Positions 33,108 through 44,300 of a stretch of DNA of 64,000 nucleotides are shown here, in pieces. Every line of letters begins with the position of its first letter. Position 1 is the stretch's first letter. Under the pieces are notes generated by a model. It made no database searches. It was not told where the DNA came from and was given only the letters and a program-made list of their open reading frames with translations. Source of the DNA: Lodderomyces elongisporus (Eukaryota; Ascomycota; Pichiomycetes; Serinales; Debaryomycetaceae); contig NC_083678.1 in the NCBI RefSeq assembly GCF_030384665.1, positions 744,001 to 808,000 of the forward strand, in the 5' to 3' direction. A program made the translations under genes and the position numbers.

Positions 33108-33437
33108 TGTGCGTGTTGATTATTCCCCTGAGTTTGGTGCGAATTTACGGGAAAAGTCTTTTCTGCTGAAGTTTGAGGACAATTGTGGGCTCAGCTGCCC
33201 ACTGTAGTGGCTTTTGTAAAGTTTTTTGTAAAGTACACACGCACCCACGCGCGTCCATCTTACGTGTATCTTAGGTTGACTCGTTTAAAGCAGCTCACGT
33301 GCGCGCACACATACACATACTCCAGTCCGAGATACTCTAGTTTGCAATGACAGCGATTGCGCGAAATATACAGAACGTTCAATTTGAGAAGAACAACAAC
33401 AACTAGGTCGTAAATTTTAGTGTTTACTTTCGTTTGT

Positions 33438-36400
33438 AGGCTGAGTGCGAAATAGAAGAATGGTTCAATTACAAATAGCAGAGTGTATACATAAACAGAA
33501 AGGTGTGTTAATATTAGAAAAAAAAGTGCATATATTAGTAGCAAAACTCACTGAGTCCCTCACCATGATGTGTTCCTGAAAACGAGTGAAAGCTGTATAT
33601 ATTGAACGAGTGTAGATGCAGGTGCAATGGGAGATACCAAAAGTGTGTGCGTGCCAGTGACGGATAAGATAAGTAGTAGCAGGGCCCTTTGTGGTGTATG
33701 AACACGGGCACACTTTTTGGTGAGCTCTCCTTCTTGGGGATCATGGCTGGGTTTGTGATATAGTTGGCCATCGAGCAGCAGCAGCAATATTAGGAACAGC
33801 AATAGCAGGAACAGCATCAGCAACACCACCAGAAATAACACCGGTTAAATTTTTGACAACTTTGAAGCGCATGCTTTGAGTTTGGTCGACACTGGATAGC
33901 ACACACTATGCCAAATATGATTTCTACGATTTCTATTATTTCTATGATTTCTATAATTTCTATAATTTCTATAATTTCTATAATTTCTATAATTTCTATA
34001 ATTTCTATAATTTCTATAATTTCTATAATTTCTATAATTTCTATGATTTCTATAATTTCTATAATTTCTATAATTTCTATAATTTCTATGATTTCTATGA
34101 TTTCTATGATTTCTATGACTTCTATGATTTCTATGATTTCTATGATTTCTATGATTTCTATGATTTCTATGATTTCTATGATTTCTATGATTTCTATGAT
34201 TTCTATGATTTCTATGATTTCTATGATTTCTATGATTTCTATGATTTCTATGATTTCTATGATGAATATTAATAGTAGTGGTGGTGGGAGCAGTAGTAGT
34301 AGTGGTAGTAAAGCTATTCCACCACGAGCAAACAATGATTATTATGTAGCAAAATTAATCCCCGAGAGCTGATTCCACAAGCATTTCTTCTGCACCATCT
34401 GAAACAACTTGCACGGTGACTTATACAACTCAACCTGTGATTCTATGATCCCGCTGTGCCTTGTTGATACCCCTAGTGCATATGCGTCCTCCACATTTTT
34501 CGTCCCCCGTACAAGATCATACGACAAAGGCGCCATTTTGTCGCAGGATCTGCCAAGTTCAGAATAAATGTGTGAGTCGGCAGCTACACTAGTGCAATGT
34601 TGTGGTAGGCTATGGGAAACGGTAGCAGAGGTCGGTGGGCTCCCCTGCTTTGGGATCATGGTTGGGTTTGTGATATAGTCATCCGTGAAGCAGCAACAGA
34701 GGTAACATCAGAAATAGCTTTAGGAACAGCATCAGGATCAATAAGATGAATAGCATCTGGAATAGCATCAGGATCAAGGTGTCTTTTAACTTCGGTCTTA
34801 ATCCCTTTTTTTTTCGTGTTTTTTTTTTTCTTTTTTTTCGTTTTTTTCGTTTTTTTGGTTTTTTTAGTTTTTCTGGTTTTTTTAGTTTTTTATTTTTAGC
34901 ATTAATTAAGCTTTGTCCAAGTTCTGCAATTCGCAGAGCCTTGGATAGATTCAAAAAGAGTTTAAAAACCTTTTTGAAACTCGCTTTAATGCTATTTAGG
35001 AAGCAAGTGAGGCTGATACTTAGGGGTGGTGTCGTGATTTCAAAGTTTTCTGGATGTAGTTCCCCCTCTATAACCTCAATGTGTTGATCTAAACTTTCTA
35101 GCAACCATGAAGCATACTCTTCAGGTGTTCTGGCCTTTGCTTTGCCAAACCTGAAGAGAGTCTTAATCCTGCCCTCTCCCTTATAAATTCGGTGGTGGGC
35201 GTCAAACCAAACTTGGATTTTTGGTCGAATTTTCTCATTAAAGACAATTCCTATAACAAGCTTGTAGTTTGTTTTCTTTTGAGCTACAAGATGTTTTGTT
35301 TGTTGTGAAAGCTTTAAGAGTAGATTCTCCCTCTCCTCGGCAAGCATTGGAATCCCGATAGTGCCCATTATACTATCTTGATCAATACAGTATATGTGTT
35401 GCCACGACGTGCGGGAACAATGCGCAGTAGACAAAGCTTCATTGGTATAGCAAGTGTTTCGTGTAGAAATGAAATCACTTATGTAGTTAGCATCATTGGT
35501 GTTGTTGGTGTTGTTGGTGTTGGTGTTGTTGTTGTTGTTGTTGTTGGTGTTGTTGTTGGTGTTGTTGGTGTTGTTGGTGTTGTTGGTGTTGTTGGTGTTG
35601 TTGGTGTTGTTGGTGTTGTTGTTGTTGGTGTTGTTGGTGTTGTTGGTGTTGTTGGTGTTGTTGGTGTTGTTGGTGTTGTTGGTGTTGTTGGTGTTGTTGG
35701 TGTTGTTGGTGTTGTTGGTGTTGTTGGTGTTGTTGGTGTTGTTGGTGTTGTTGGTGTTGTTGGTGTTGTTGGTGTTGTTGGTGTTGTTGGTGTTGTTGGT
35801 GTTGTTGGTCTTGTTAGCGTTGTTAGCGTTGTTAGCGTCGTTGGTGTTGTTTGTGTAATTGGTGTTGTTTGTGTAACTAGTGTTGTTTGTGTAATTAGCG
35901 CTGTTTGTGTAGTTAGCGCTGTTTGTGTCTTGTTCCGAAGGGTACTCCCTATCAGCCTTGTTGTCAAGAACAGGGCTTATAGTATAGTACCTGTCCTCAT
36001 CATAGACCTTCATACTAAAAAGATGAAGATATGGAGGCAAAACTAAATCTTCTTCCCAGAGAGTAGTTGAATTTGCAACTTCACTTTCAATTTCTTCAAA
36101 GTGTTCCTTTGAAACTCTGTAGATGAGATACTTTTTATCAGCAGATGTAAATGCAGACTCACCAATTCTAACCACAGAATGTTGCTTCGAAACAAACGAT
36201 TGTATAAAATCGGTGTCGTTTACTTGCTGCAACCATTTCATCCATTGGAACATCTTTGGGTTGAACGATTTGAATTTTGTCCTCAACCCCTGGAACAGCA
36301 AGGACACTTTGAAAACATCACCTCTTTTGCACGGTCTTTTCTCACCGGCAATTGTGGAGCGTCTAACACCTTCAGCAATGAGAAACCTTTCGGCCTCTTC

Positions 36401-37405
36401 TGGAATTATAGATTCTTGGACAGGCAGTTGAGATCCAAGTTTTTTGGAAAAGTAAAAAGGTTTGGAATCCTTTGCAAAGACGTTTTGAAAACATTTATTA
36501 AAAAAGGGCATTGTTAATTTTTAAATTGTAGTCTTACTAAATTATTGATTGTAAAATCTGGTTAATGTTGTCGAGTAAGGCTTGGTTGTGTGTTTAATTG
36601 TGGTAAAAGAAAGAAGAAGAAGAAGAAGAAGAAAAGGGTAAAAGAAGGTTTGAGGTCACAAGGGTTTTGTTTGTGGATATTTATACTTCACCAGGTAGCC
36701 CTCCAGTCACGCCTTGTGGTTGGGGATTAACAAGTAAATTGTGTTATGCCATATACATTGTGGTTGCAAAACCCGCGAGGAAGTGAGGGGAACAGAACGG
36801 CGAGGAAATCCCTTCTGGTAGCTCAGCAGTGTGTGTGCAATTGTATGTGCTACCAAATGCATCGTAACAAAAAACCAAATGGGTGCTGCAAAACGGGGTG
36901 CTGCCAATAGCGTGTGGCTGTAGCAGAAAGTGGACAACCAGAGTGGATGAATTATGTATTTGGATGCAAGATAGCTCAACATTACCCACAGCCTTATACA
37001 TCCTGCAATGCATCCTATCTCTACGAACAATTCTCGATTCTTTGCAAGTTTGACGGCAATCCGTCGAGAATTGTTTGTGCGTGTTGATTATTCCCCTGAG
37101 TTTGGTGCGAATTTACGGGAAAAGTCTTTTCTGCTGAAGTTTGAGGACAATTGTGGGCTCAGCTGCCCACTGTAGTGGCTTTTGTAAAGTTTTTTGTAAA
37201 GTACACACGCACCCACGCGCGTCCATCTTACGTGTATCTTAGGTTGACTCGTTTAAAGCAGCTCACGTGCGCGCACACATACACATACTCCAGTCCGAGA
37301 TACTCTAGTTTGCAATGACAGCGATTGCGCGAAATATACAGAACGTTCAATTTGAGAAGAACAACAACAACTAGGTCGTAAATTTTAGTGTTTACTTTCG
37401 TTTGT
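33438..37405. repeat. tandem array unit 2
   Basis: A 3968-bp unit, used here as the reference. Units 2-8 are collinear with it outside the two minisatellites. The junction sequence TTTGTAGGCTGAGTGCG separates consecutive units. The intergenic part (36512-37405) contains a GAA repeat, the TATA element, the 12-bp inverted repeat and a CACGTG-containing TCACGTG at 37263-37269. Confidence 0.95.
34679..36511 (-). CDS. array gene copy 2, unknown function
   Basis: 610 residues. Domain order: N-terminal domain about 1-195, NTN tract about 196-337 (35498-35920 on the plus strand), second domain about 338-535, Lys-rich about 537-568, hydrophobic tail 570-610. Differences from copy 1 outside repeats include Glu for Lys in IAGEKRPC, Ile for Thr in PPLSISL, Lys for Arg in QKKTNYK and six extra residues in the Lys-rich stretch. 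The tail begins right after an A9 run (T9 on the plus strand at 34806-34814). A backward one-base shift there would open a different 49-codon tail ending at 34656 in TISQTQP. Confidence 0.75.
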   Translation of the reverse strand: MPFFNKCFQNVFAKDSKPFYFSKKLGSQLPVQESIIPEEAERFLIAEGVRRSTIAGEKRPCKRGDVFKVSLLFQGLRTKFKSFNPKMFQWMKWLQQVNDTDFIQSFVSKQHSVVRIGESAFTSADKKYLIYRVSKEHFEEIESEVANSTTLWEEDLVLPPYLHLFSMKVYDEDRYYTISPVLDNKADREYPSEQDTNSANYTNSANYTNNTSYTNNTNYTNNTNDANNANNANKTNNTNNTNNTNNTNNTNNTNNTNNTNNTNNTNNTNNTNNTNNTNNTNNTNNTNNTNNTNNTNNNNTNNTNNTNNTNNTNNTNNTNNNTNNNNNNNTNTNNTNNTNDANYISDFISTRNTCYTNEALSTAHCSRTSWQHIYCIDQDSIMGTIGIPMLAEERENLLLKLSQQTKHLVAQKKTNYKLVIGIVFNEKIRPKIQVWFDAHHRIYKGEGRIKTLFRFGKAKARTPEEYASWLLESLDQHIEVIEGELHPENFEITTPPLSISLTCFLNSIKASFKKVFKLFLNLSKALRIAELGQSLINAKNKKLKKPEKLKKPKKRKKRKKRKKKTRKKKGLRPKLKDTLILMLFQMLFILLILMLFLKLFLMLPLLLLHG

Positions 37406-40400
37406 AGGCTGAGTGCGAAATAGAAGAATGGTTCAATTACAAATAGCAGAGTGTATACATAAACAGAAAGGTGTGTTAATATTAGAAAAAAAAGTGCATA
37501 TATTAGTAGCAAAACTCACTGAGTCCCTCACCATGATGTGTTCCTGAAAACGAGTGAAAGCTGTATATATTGAACGAGTGTAGATGCAGGTGCAATGGGA
37601 GATACCAAAAGTGTGTGCGTGCCAGTGACGGATAAGATAAGTAGTAGCAGGGCCCTTTGTGGTGTATGAACACGGGCACACTTTTTGGTGAGCTCTCCTT
37701 CTTGGGGATCATGGCTGGGTTTGTGATATAGTTGGCCATCGAGCAGCAGCAGCAATATTAGGAACAGCAATAGCAGGAACAGCATCAGCAACACCACCAG
37801 AAATAACACCGGTTAAATTTTTGACAACTTTGAAGCGCATGCTTTGAGTTTGGTCGACACTGGATAGCACACACTATGCCAAATATGATTTCTACGATTT
37901 CTATTATTTCTATGATTTCTATAATTTCTATAATTTCTATAATTTCTATAATTTCTATAATTTCTATAATTTCTATAATTTCTATAATTTCTATAATTTC
38001 TATAATTTCTATAATTTCTATGATTTCTATAATTTCTATAATTTCTATAATTTCTATGATTTCTATGATTTCTATGACTTCTATGATTTCTATGATTTCT
38101 ATGATTTCTATGATTTCTATGATTTCTATGATTTCTATGATTTCTATGATTTCTATGATTTCTATGATTTCTATGATTTCTATGATTTCTATGATTTCTA
38201 TGATTTCTATGATTTCTATGATTTCTATGATGAATATTAATAGTAGTGGTGGTGGGAGCAGTAGTAGTAGTGGTAGTAAAGCTATTCCACCACGAGCAAA
38301 CAATGATTATTATGTAGCAAAATTAATCCCCGAGAGCTGATTCCACAAGCATTTCTTCTGCACCATCTGAAACAACTTGCACGGTGACTTATACAACTCA
38401 ACCTGTGATTCTATGATCCCGCTGTGCCTTGTTGATACCCCTAGTGCATATGCGTCCTCCACATTTTTCGTCCCCCGTACAAGATCATACGACAAAGGCG
38501 CCATTTTGTCGCAGGATCTGCCAAGTTCAGAATAAATGTGTGAGTCGGCAGCTACACTAGTGCAATGTTGTGGTAGGCTATGGGAAACGGTAGCAGAGGT
38601 CGGTGGGCTCCCCTGCTTTGGGATCATGGTTGGGTTTGTGATATAGTCATCCGTGAAGCAGCAACAGAGGTAACATCAGAAATAGCTTTAGGAACAGCAT
38701 CAGGATCAATAAGATGAATAGCATCTGGAATAGCATCAGGATCAAGGTGTCTTTTAACTTCGGTCTTAATCCCTTTTTTTTTCGTGTTTTTTTTTTTCTT
38801 TTTTTTCGTTTTTTTCGTTTTTTTGGTTTTTTTAGTTTTTCTGGTTTTTTTAGTTTTTTATTTTTAGCATTAATTAAGCTTTGTCCAAGTTCTGCAATTC
38901 GCAGAGCCTTGGATAGATTCAAAAAGAGTTTAAAAACCTTTTTGAAACTCGCTTTAATGCTATTTAGGAAGCAAGTGAGGCTGATACTTAGGGGTGGTGT
39001 CGTGATTTCAAAGTTTTCTGGATGTAGTTCCCCCTCTATAACCTCAATGTGTTGATCTAAACTTTCTAGCAACCATGAAGCATACTCTTCAGGTGTTCTG
39101 GCCTTTGCTTTGCCAAACCTGAAGAGAGTCTTAATCCTGCCCTCTCCCTTATAAATTCGGTGGTGGGCGTCAAACCAAACTTGGATTTTTGGTCGAATTT
39201 TCTCATTAAAGACAATTCCTATAACAAGCTTGTAGTTTGTTTTCTTTTGAGCTACAAGATGTTTTGTTTGTTGTGAAAGCTTTAAGAGTAGATTCTCCCT
39301 CTCCTCGGCAAGCATTGGAATCCCGATAGTGCCCATTATACTATCTTGATCAATACAGTATATGTGTTGCCACGACGTGCGGGAACAATGCGCAGTAGAC
39401 AAAGCTTCATTGGTATAGCAAGTGTTTCGTGTAGAAATGAAATCACTTATGTAGTTAGCATCATTGGTGTTGTTGGTGTTGTTGGTGTTGGTGTTGTTGT
39501 TGTTGTTGTTGTTGGTGTTGTTGTTGGTGTTGTTGGTGTTGTTGGTGTTGTTGGTGTTGTTGGTGTTGTTGGTGTTGTTGGTGTTGTTGGTGTTGTTGTT
39601 GTTGGTGTTGTTGGTGTTGTTGGTGTTGTTGGTGTTGTTGGTGTTGTTGGTGTTGTTGGTGTTGTTGGTGTTGTTGGTGTTGTTGGTGTTGTTGGTGTTG
39701 TTGGTGTTGTTGGTGTTGTTGGTGTTGTTGGTGTTGTTGGTGTTGTTGGTGTTGTTGGTCTTGTTAGCGTTGTTAGCGTTGTTAGCGTCGTTGGTGTTGT
39801 TTGTGTAATTGGTGTTGTTTGTGTAACTAGTGTTGTTTGTGTAATTAGCGCTGTTTGTGTAGTTAGCGCTGTTTGTGTCTTGTTCCGAAGGGTACTCCCT
39901 ATCAGCCTTGTTGTCAAGAACAGGGCTTATAGTATAGTACCTGTCCTCATCATAGACCTTCATACTAAAAAGATGAAGATATGGAGGCAAAACTAAATCT
40001 TCTTCCCAGAGAGTAGTTGAATTTGCAACTTCACTTTCAATTTCTTCAAAGTGTTCCTTTGAAACTCTGTAGATGAGATACTTTTTATCAGCAGATGTAA
40101 ATGCAGACTCACCAATTCTAACCACAGAATGTTGCTTCGAAACAAACGATTGTATAAAATCGGTGTCGTTTACTTGCTGCAACCATTTCATCCATTGGAA
40201 CATCTTTGGGTTGAACGATTTGAATTTTGTCCTCAACCCCTGGAACAGCAAGGACACTTTGAAAACATCACCTCTTTTGCACGGTCTTTTCTCACCGGCA
40301 ATTGTGGAGCGTCTAACACCTTCAGCAATGAGAAACCTTTCGGCCTCTTCTGGAATTATAGATTCTTGGACAGGCAGTTGAGATCCAAGTTTTTTGGAAA

Positions 40401-41355
40401 AGTAAAAAGGTTTGGAATCCTTTGCAAAGACGTTTTGAAAACATTTATTAAAAAAGGGCATTGTTAATTTTTAAATTGTAGTCTTACTAAATTATTGATT
40501 GTAAAATCTGGTTAATGTTGTCGAGTAAGGCTTGGTTGTGTGTTTAATTGTGGTAAAAGAAAGAAGAAGAAGAAGAAGAAGAAAAGGGTAAAAGAAGGTT
40601 TGAGGTCACAAGGGTTTTGTTTGTGGATATTTATACTTCACCAGGTAGCCCTCCAGTCACGCCTTGTGGTTGGGGATTAACAAGTAAATTGTGTTATGCC
40701 ATATACATTGTGGTTGCAAAACCCGCGAGGAAGTGAGGGGAACAGAACGGCGAGGAAATCCCTTCTGGTAGCTCAGCAGTGTGTGTGCAATTGTATGTGC
40801 TACCAAATGCATCGTAACAAAAAACCAAATGGGTGCTGCAAAACGGGGTGCTGCCAATAGCGTGTGGCTGTAGCAGAAAGTGGACAACCAGAGTGGATGA
40901 ATTATGTATTTGGATGCAAGATAGCTCAACATTACCCACAGCCTTATACATCCTGCAATGCATCCTATCTCTACGAACAATTCTCGATTCTTTGCAAGTT
41001 TGACGGCAATCCGTCGAGAATTGTTTGTGCGTGTTGATTATTCCCCTGAGTTTGGTGCGAATTTACGGGAAAAGTCTTTTCTGCTGAAGTTTGAGGACAA
41101 TTGTGGGCTCAGCTGCCCACTGTAGTGGCTTTTGTAAAGTTTTTTGTAAAGTACACACGCACCCACGCGCGTCCATCTTACGTGTATCTTAGGTTGACTC
41201 GTTTAAAGCAGCTCACGTGCGCGCACACATACACATACTCCAGTCCGAGATACTCTAGTTTGCAATGACAGCGATTGCGCGAAATATACAGAACGTTCAA
41301 TTTGAGAAGAACAACAACAACTAGGTCGTAAATTTTAGTGTTTACTTTCGTTTGT
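37406..41355. repeat. tandem array unit 3
   Basis: 3950 bp, 18 bp shorter than unit 2. The whole difference is two fewer 9-bp repeats in the NTN tract. Confidence 0.95.
38647..40461 (-). CDS. array gene copy 3, unknown function
   Basis: 604 residues. It matches copy 2 outside the NTN tract (plus-strand 39466 onward), which is six residues shorter. A9 run intact. Confidence 0.75.
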   Translation of the reverse strand: MPFFNKCFQNVFAKDSKPFYFSKKLGSQLPVQESIIPEEAERFLIAEGVRRSTIAGEKRPCKRGDVFKVSLLFQGLRTKFKSFNPKMFQWMKWLQQVNDTDFIQSFVSKQHSVVRIGESAFTSADKKYLIYRVSKEHFEEIESEVANSTTLWEEDLVLPPYLHLFSMKVYDEDRYYTISPVLDNKADREYPSEQDTNSANYTNSANYTNNTSYTNNTNYTNNTNDANNANNANKTNNTNNTNNTNNTNNTNNTNNTNNTNNTNNTNNTNNTNNTNNTNNTNNTNNTNNNNTNNTNNTNNTNNTNNTNNTNNTNNNTNNNNNNNTNTNNTNNTNDANYISDFISTRNTCYTNEALSTAHCSRTSWQHIYCIDQDSIMGTIGIPMLAEERENLLLKLSQQTKHLVAQKKTNYKLVIGIVFNEKIRPKIQVWFDAHHRIYKGEGRIKTLFRFGKAKARTPEEYASWLLESLDQHIEVIEGELHPENFEITTPPLSISLTCFLNSIKASFKKVFKLFLNLSKALRIAELGQSLINAKNKKLKKPEKLKKPKKRKKRKKRKKKTRKKKGLRPKLKDTLILMLFQMLFILLILMLFLKLFLMLPLLLLHG

Positions 41356-44300
41356 AGGCTGAGTGCGAAATAGAAGAATGGTTCAATTACAAATAGCAGA
41401 GTGTATACATAAACAGAAAGGTGTGTTAATATTAGAAAAAAAAGTGCATATATTAGTAGCAAAACTCACTGAGTCCCTCACCATGATGTGTTCCTGAAAA
41501 CGAGTGAAAGCTGTATATATTGAACGAGTGTAGATGCAGGTGCAATGGGAGATACCAAAAGTGTGTGCGTGCCAGTGACGGATAAGATAAGTAGTAGCAG
41601 GGCCCTTTGTGGTGTATGAACACGGGCACACTTTTTGGTGAGCTCTCCTTCTTGGGGATCATGGCTGGGTTTGTGATATAGTTGGCCATCGAGCAGCAGC
41701 AGCAATATTAGGAACAGCAATAGCAGGAACAGCATCAGCAACACCACCAGAAATAACACCGGTTAAATTTTTGACAACTTTGAAGCGCATGCTTTGAGTT
41801 TGGTCGACACTGGATAGCACACACTATGCCAAATATGATTTCTACGATTTCTATTATTTCTATGATTTCTATAATTTCTATAATTTCTATAATTTCTATA
41901 ATTTCTATAATTTCTATAATTTCTATAATTTCTATAATTTCTATAATTTCTATAATTTCTATGATTTCTATAATTTCTATAATTTCTATAATTTCTATGA
42001 TTTCTATGATTTCTATGACTTCTATGATTTCTATGATTTCTATGATTTCTATGATTTCTATGATTTCTATGATTTCTATGATTTCTATGATTTCTATGAT
42101 TTCTATGATTTCTATGATTTCTATGATTTCTATGATTTCTATGATTTCTATGATTTCTATGATTTCTATGATTTCTATGATGAATATTAATAGTAGTGGT
42201 GGTGGGAGCAGTAGTAGTAGTGGTAGTAAAGCTATTCCACCACGAGCAAACAATGATTATTATGTAGCAAAATTAATCCCCGAGAGCTGATTCCACAAGC
42301 ATTTCTTCTGCACCATCTGAAACAACTTGCACGGTGACTTATACAACTCAACCTGTGATTCTATGATCCCGCTGTGCCTTGTTGATACCCCTAGTGCATA
42401 TGCGTCCTCCACATTTTTCGTCCCCCGTACAAGATCATACGACAAAGGCGCCATTTTGTCGCAGGATCTGCCAAGTTCAGAATAAATGTGTGAGTCGGCA
42501 GCTACACTAGTGCAATGTTGTGGTAGGCTATGGGAAACGGTAGCAGAGGTCGGTGGGCTCCCCTGCTTTGGGATCATGGTTGGGTTTGTGATATAGTCAT
42601 CCGTGAAGCAGCAACAGAGGTAACATCAGAAATAGCTTTAGGAACAGCATCAGGATCAATAAGATGAATAGCATCTGGAATAGCATCAGGATCAAGGTGT
42701 CTTTTAACTTCGGTCTTAATCCCTTTTTTTTTCGTGTTTTTTTTTTTCTTTTTTTTCGTTTTTTTCGTTTTTTTGGTTTTTTTAGTTTTTCTGGTTTTTT
42801 TAGTTTTTTATTTTTAGCATTAATTAAGCTTTGTCCAAGTTCTGCAATTCGCAGAGCCTTGGATAGATTCAAAAAGAGTTTAAAAACCTTTTTGAAACTC
42901 GCTTTAATGCTATTTAGGAAGCAAGTGAGGCTGATACTTAGGGGTGGTGTCGTGATTTCAAAGTTTTCTGGATGTAGTTCCCCCTCTATAACCTCAATGT
43001 GTTGATCTAAACTTTCTAGCAACCATGAAGCATACTCTTCAGGTGTTCTGGCCTTTGCTTTGCCAAACCTGAAGAGAGTCTTAATCCTGCCCTCTCCCTT
43101 ATAAATTCGGTGGTGGGCGTCAAACCAAACTTGGATTTTTGGTCGAATTTTCTCATTAAAGACAATTCCTATAACAAGCTTGTAGTTTGTTTTCTTTTGA
43201 GCTACAAGATGTTTTGTTTGTTGTGAAAGCTTTAAGAGTAGATTCTCCCTCTCCTCGGCAAGCATTGGAATCCCGATAGTGCCCATTATACTATCTTGAT
43301 CAATACAGTATATGTGTTGCCACGACGTGCGGGAACAATGCGCAGTAGACAAAGCTTCATTGGTATAGCAAGTGTTTCGTGTAGAAATGAAATCACTTAT
43401 GTAGTTAGCATCATTGGTGTTGTTGGTGTTGTTGGTGTTGGTGTTGTTGTTGTTGTTGTTGTTGGTGTTGTTGTTGGTGTTGTTGGTGTTGTTGGTGTTG
43501 TTGGTGTTGTTGGTGTTGTTGGTGTTGTTGGTGTTGTTGTTGTTGGTGTTGTTGGTGTTGTTGGTGTTGTTGGTGTTGTTGGTGTTGTTGGTGTTGTTGG
43601 TGTTGTTGGTGTTGTTGGTGTTGTTGGTGTTGTTGGTGTTGTTGGTGTTGTTGGTGTTGTTGGTGTTGTTGGTGTTGTTGGTGTTGTTGGTGTTGTTGGT
43701 CTTGTTAGCGTTGTTAGCGTTGTTAGCGTCGTTGGTGTTGTTTGTGTAATTGGTGTTGTTTGTGTAACTAGTGTTGTTTGTGTAATTAGCGCTGTTTGTG
43801 TAGTTAGCGCTGTTTGTGTCTTGTTCCGAAGGGTACTCCCTATCAGCCTTGTTGTCAAGAACAGGGCTTATAGTATAGTACCTGTCCTCATCATAGACCT
43901 TCATACTAAAAAGATGAAGATATGGAGGCAAAACTAAATCTTCTTCCCAGAGAGTAGTTGAATTTGCAACTTCACTTTCAATTTCTTCAAAGTGTTCCTT
44001 TGAAACTCTGTAGATGAGATACTTTTTATCAGCAGATGTAAATGCAGACTCACCAATTCTAACCACAGAATGTTGCTTCGAAACAAACGATTGTATAAAA
44101 TCGGTGTCGTTTACTTGCTGCAACCATTTCATCCATTGGAACATCTTTGGGTTGAACGATTTGAATTTTGTCCTCAACCCCTGGAACAGCAAGGACACTT
44201 TGAAAACATCACCTCTTTTGCACGGTCTTTTCTCACCGGCAATTGTGGAGCGTCTAACACCTTCAGCAATGAGAAACCTTTCGGCCTCTTCTGGAATTAT

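Larger units (their letters stand above)
29548..33437. repeat. tandem array unit 1 (left edge, diverged)
   Basis: A 3890-bp unit. Order along the plus strand: 3'-end fragment (29851-30042, minus), 9-bp minisatellite (30057-30394), minus-strand gene (30810-32540), then about 0.9 kb of intergenic DNA up to the next AGGCTGAGTGCG junction. It carries many single-base differences from the other units and lacks the 18-bp block in the Lys-rich coding segment, so it is the outlier of the array. Confidence 0.92.

Noticed and set aside
33817..34335. Ile-Glu-Ile repeat frame (minus) and Ile-Ser-Met frame (plus) over the ATTTCTATG minisatellite
   Set aside because: Both are open because of the repeat. 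The minus frame has no ATG at its start and follows two stop codons after the 105-codon ORF. Neither has a convincing flanking domain.
36707..37030. 107- and 89-codon overlapping minus frames in the unit intergenic region
   Set aside because: They overlap each other in different frames and contain the promoter-like and inverted-repeat DNA. There is no family resemblance.
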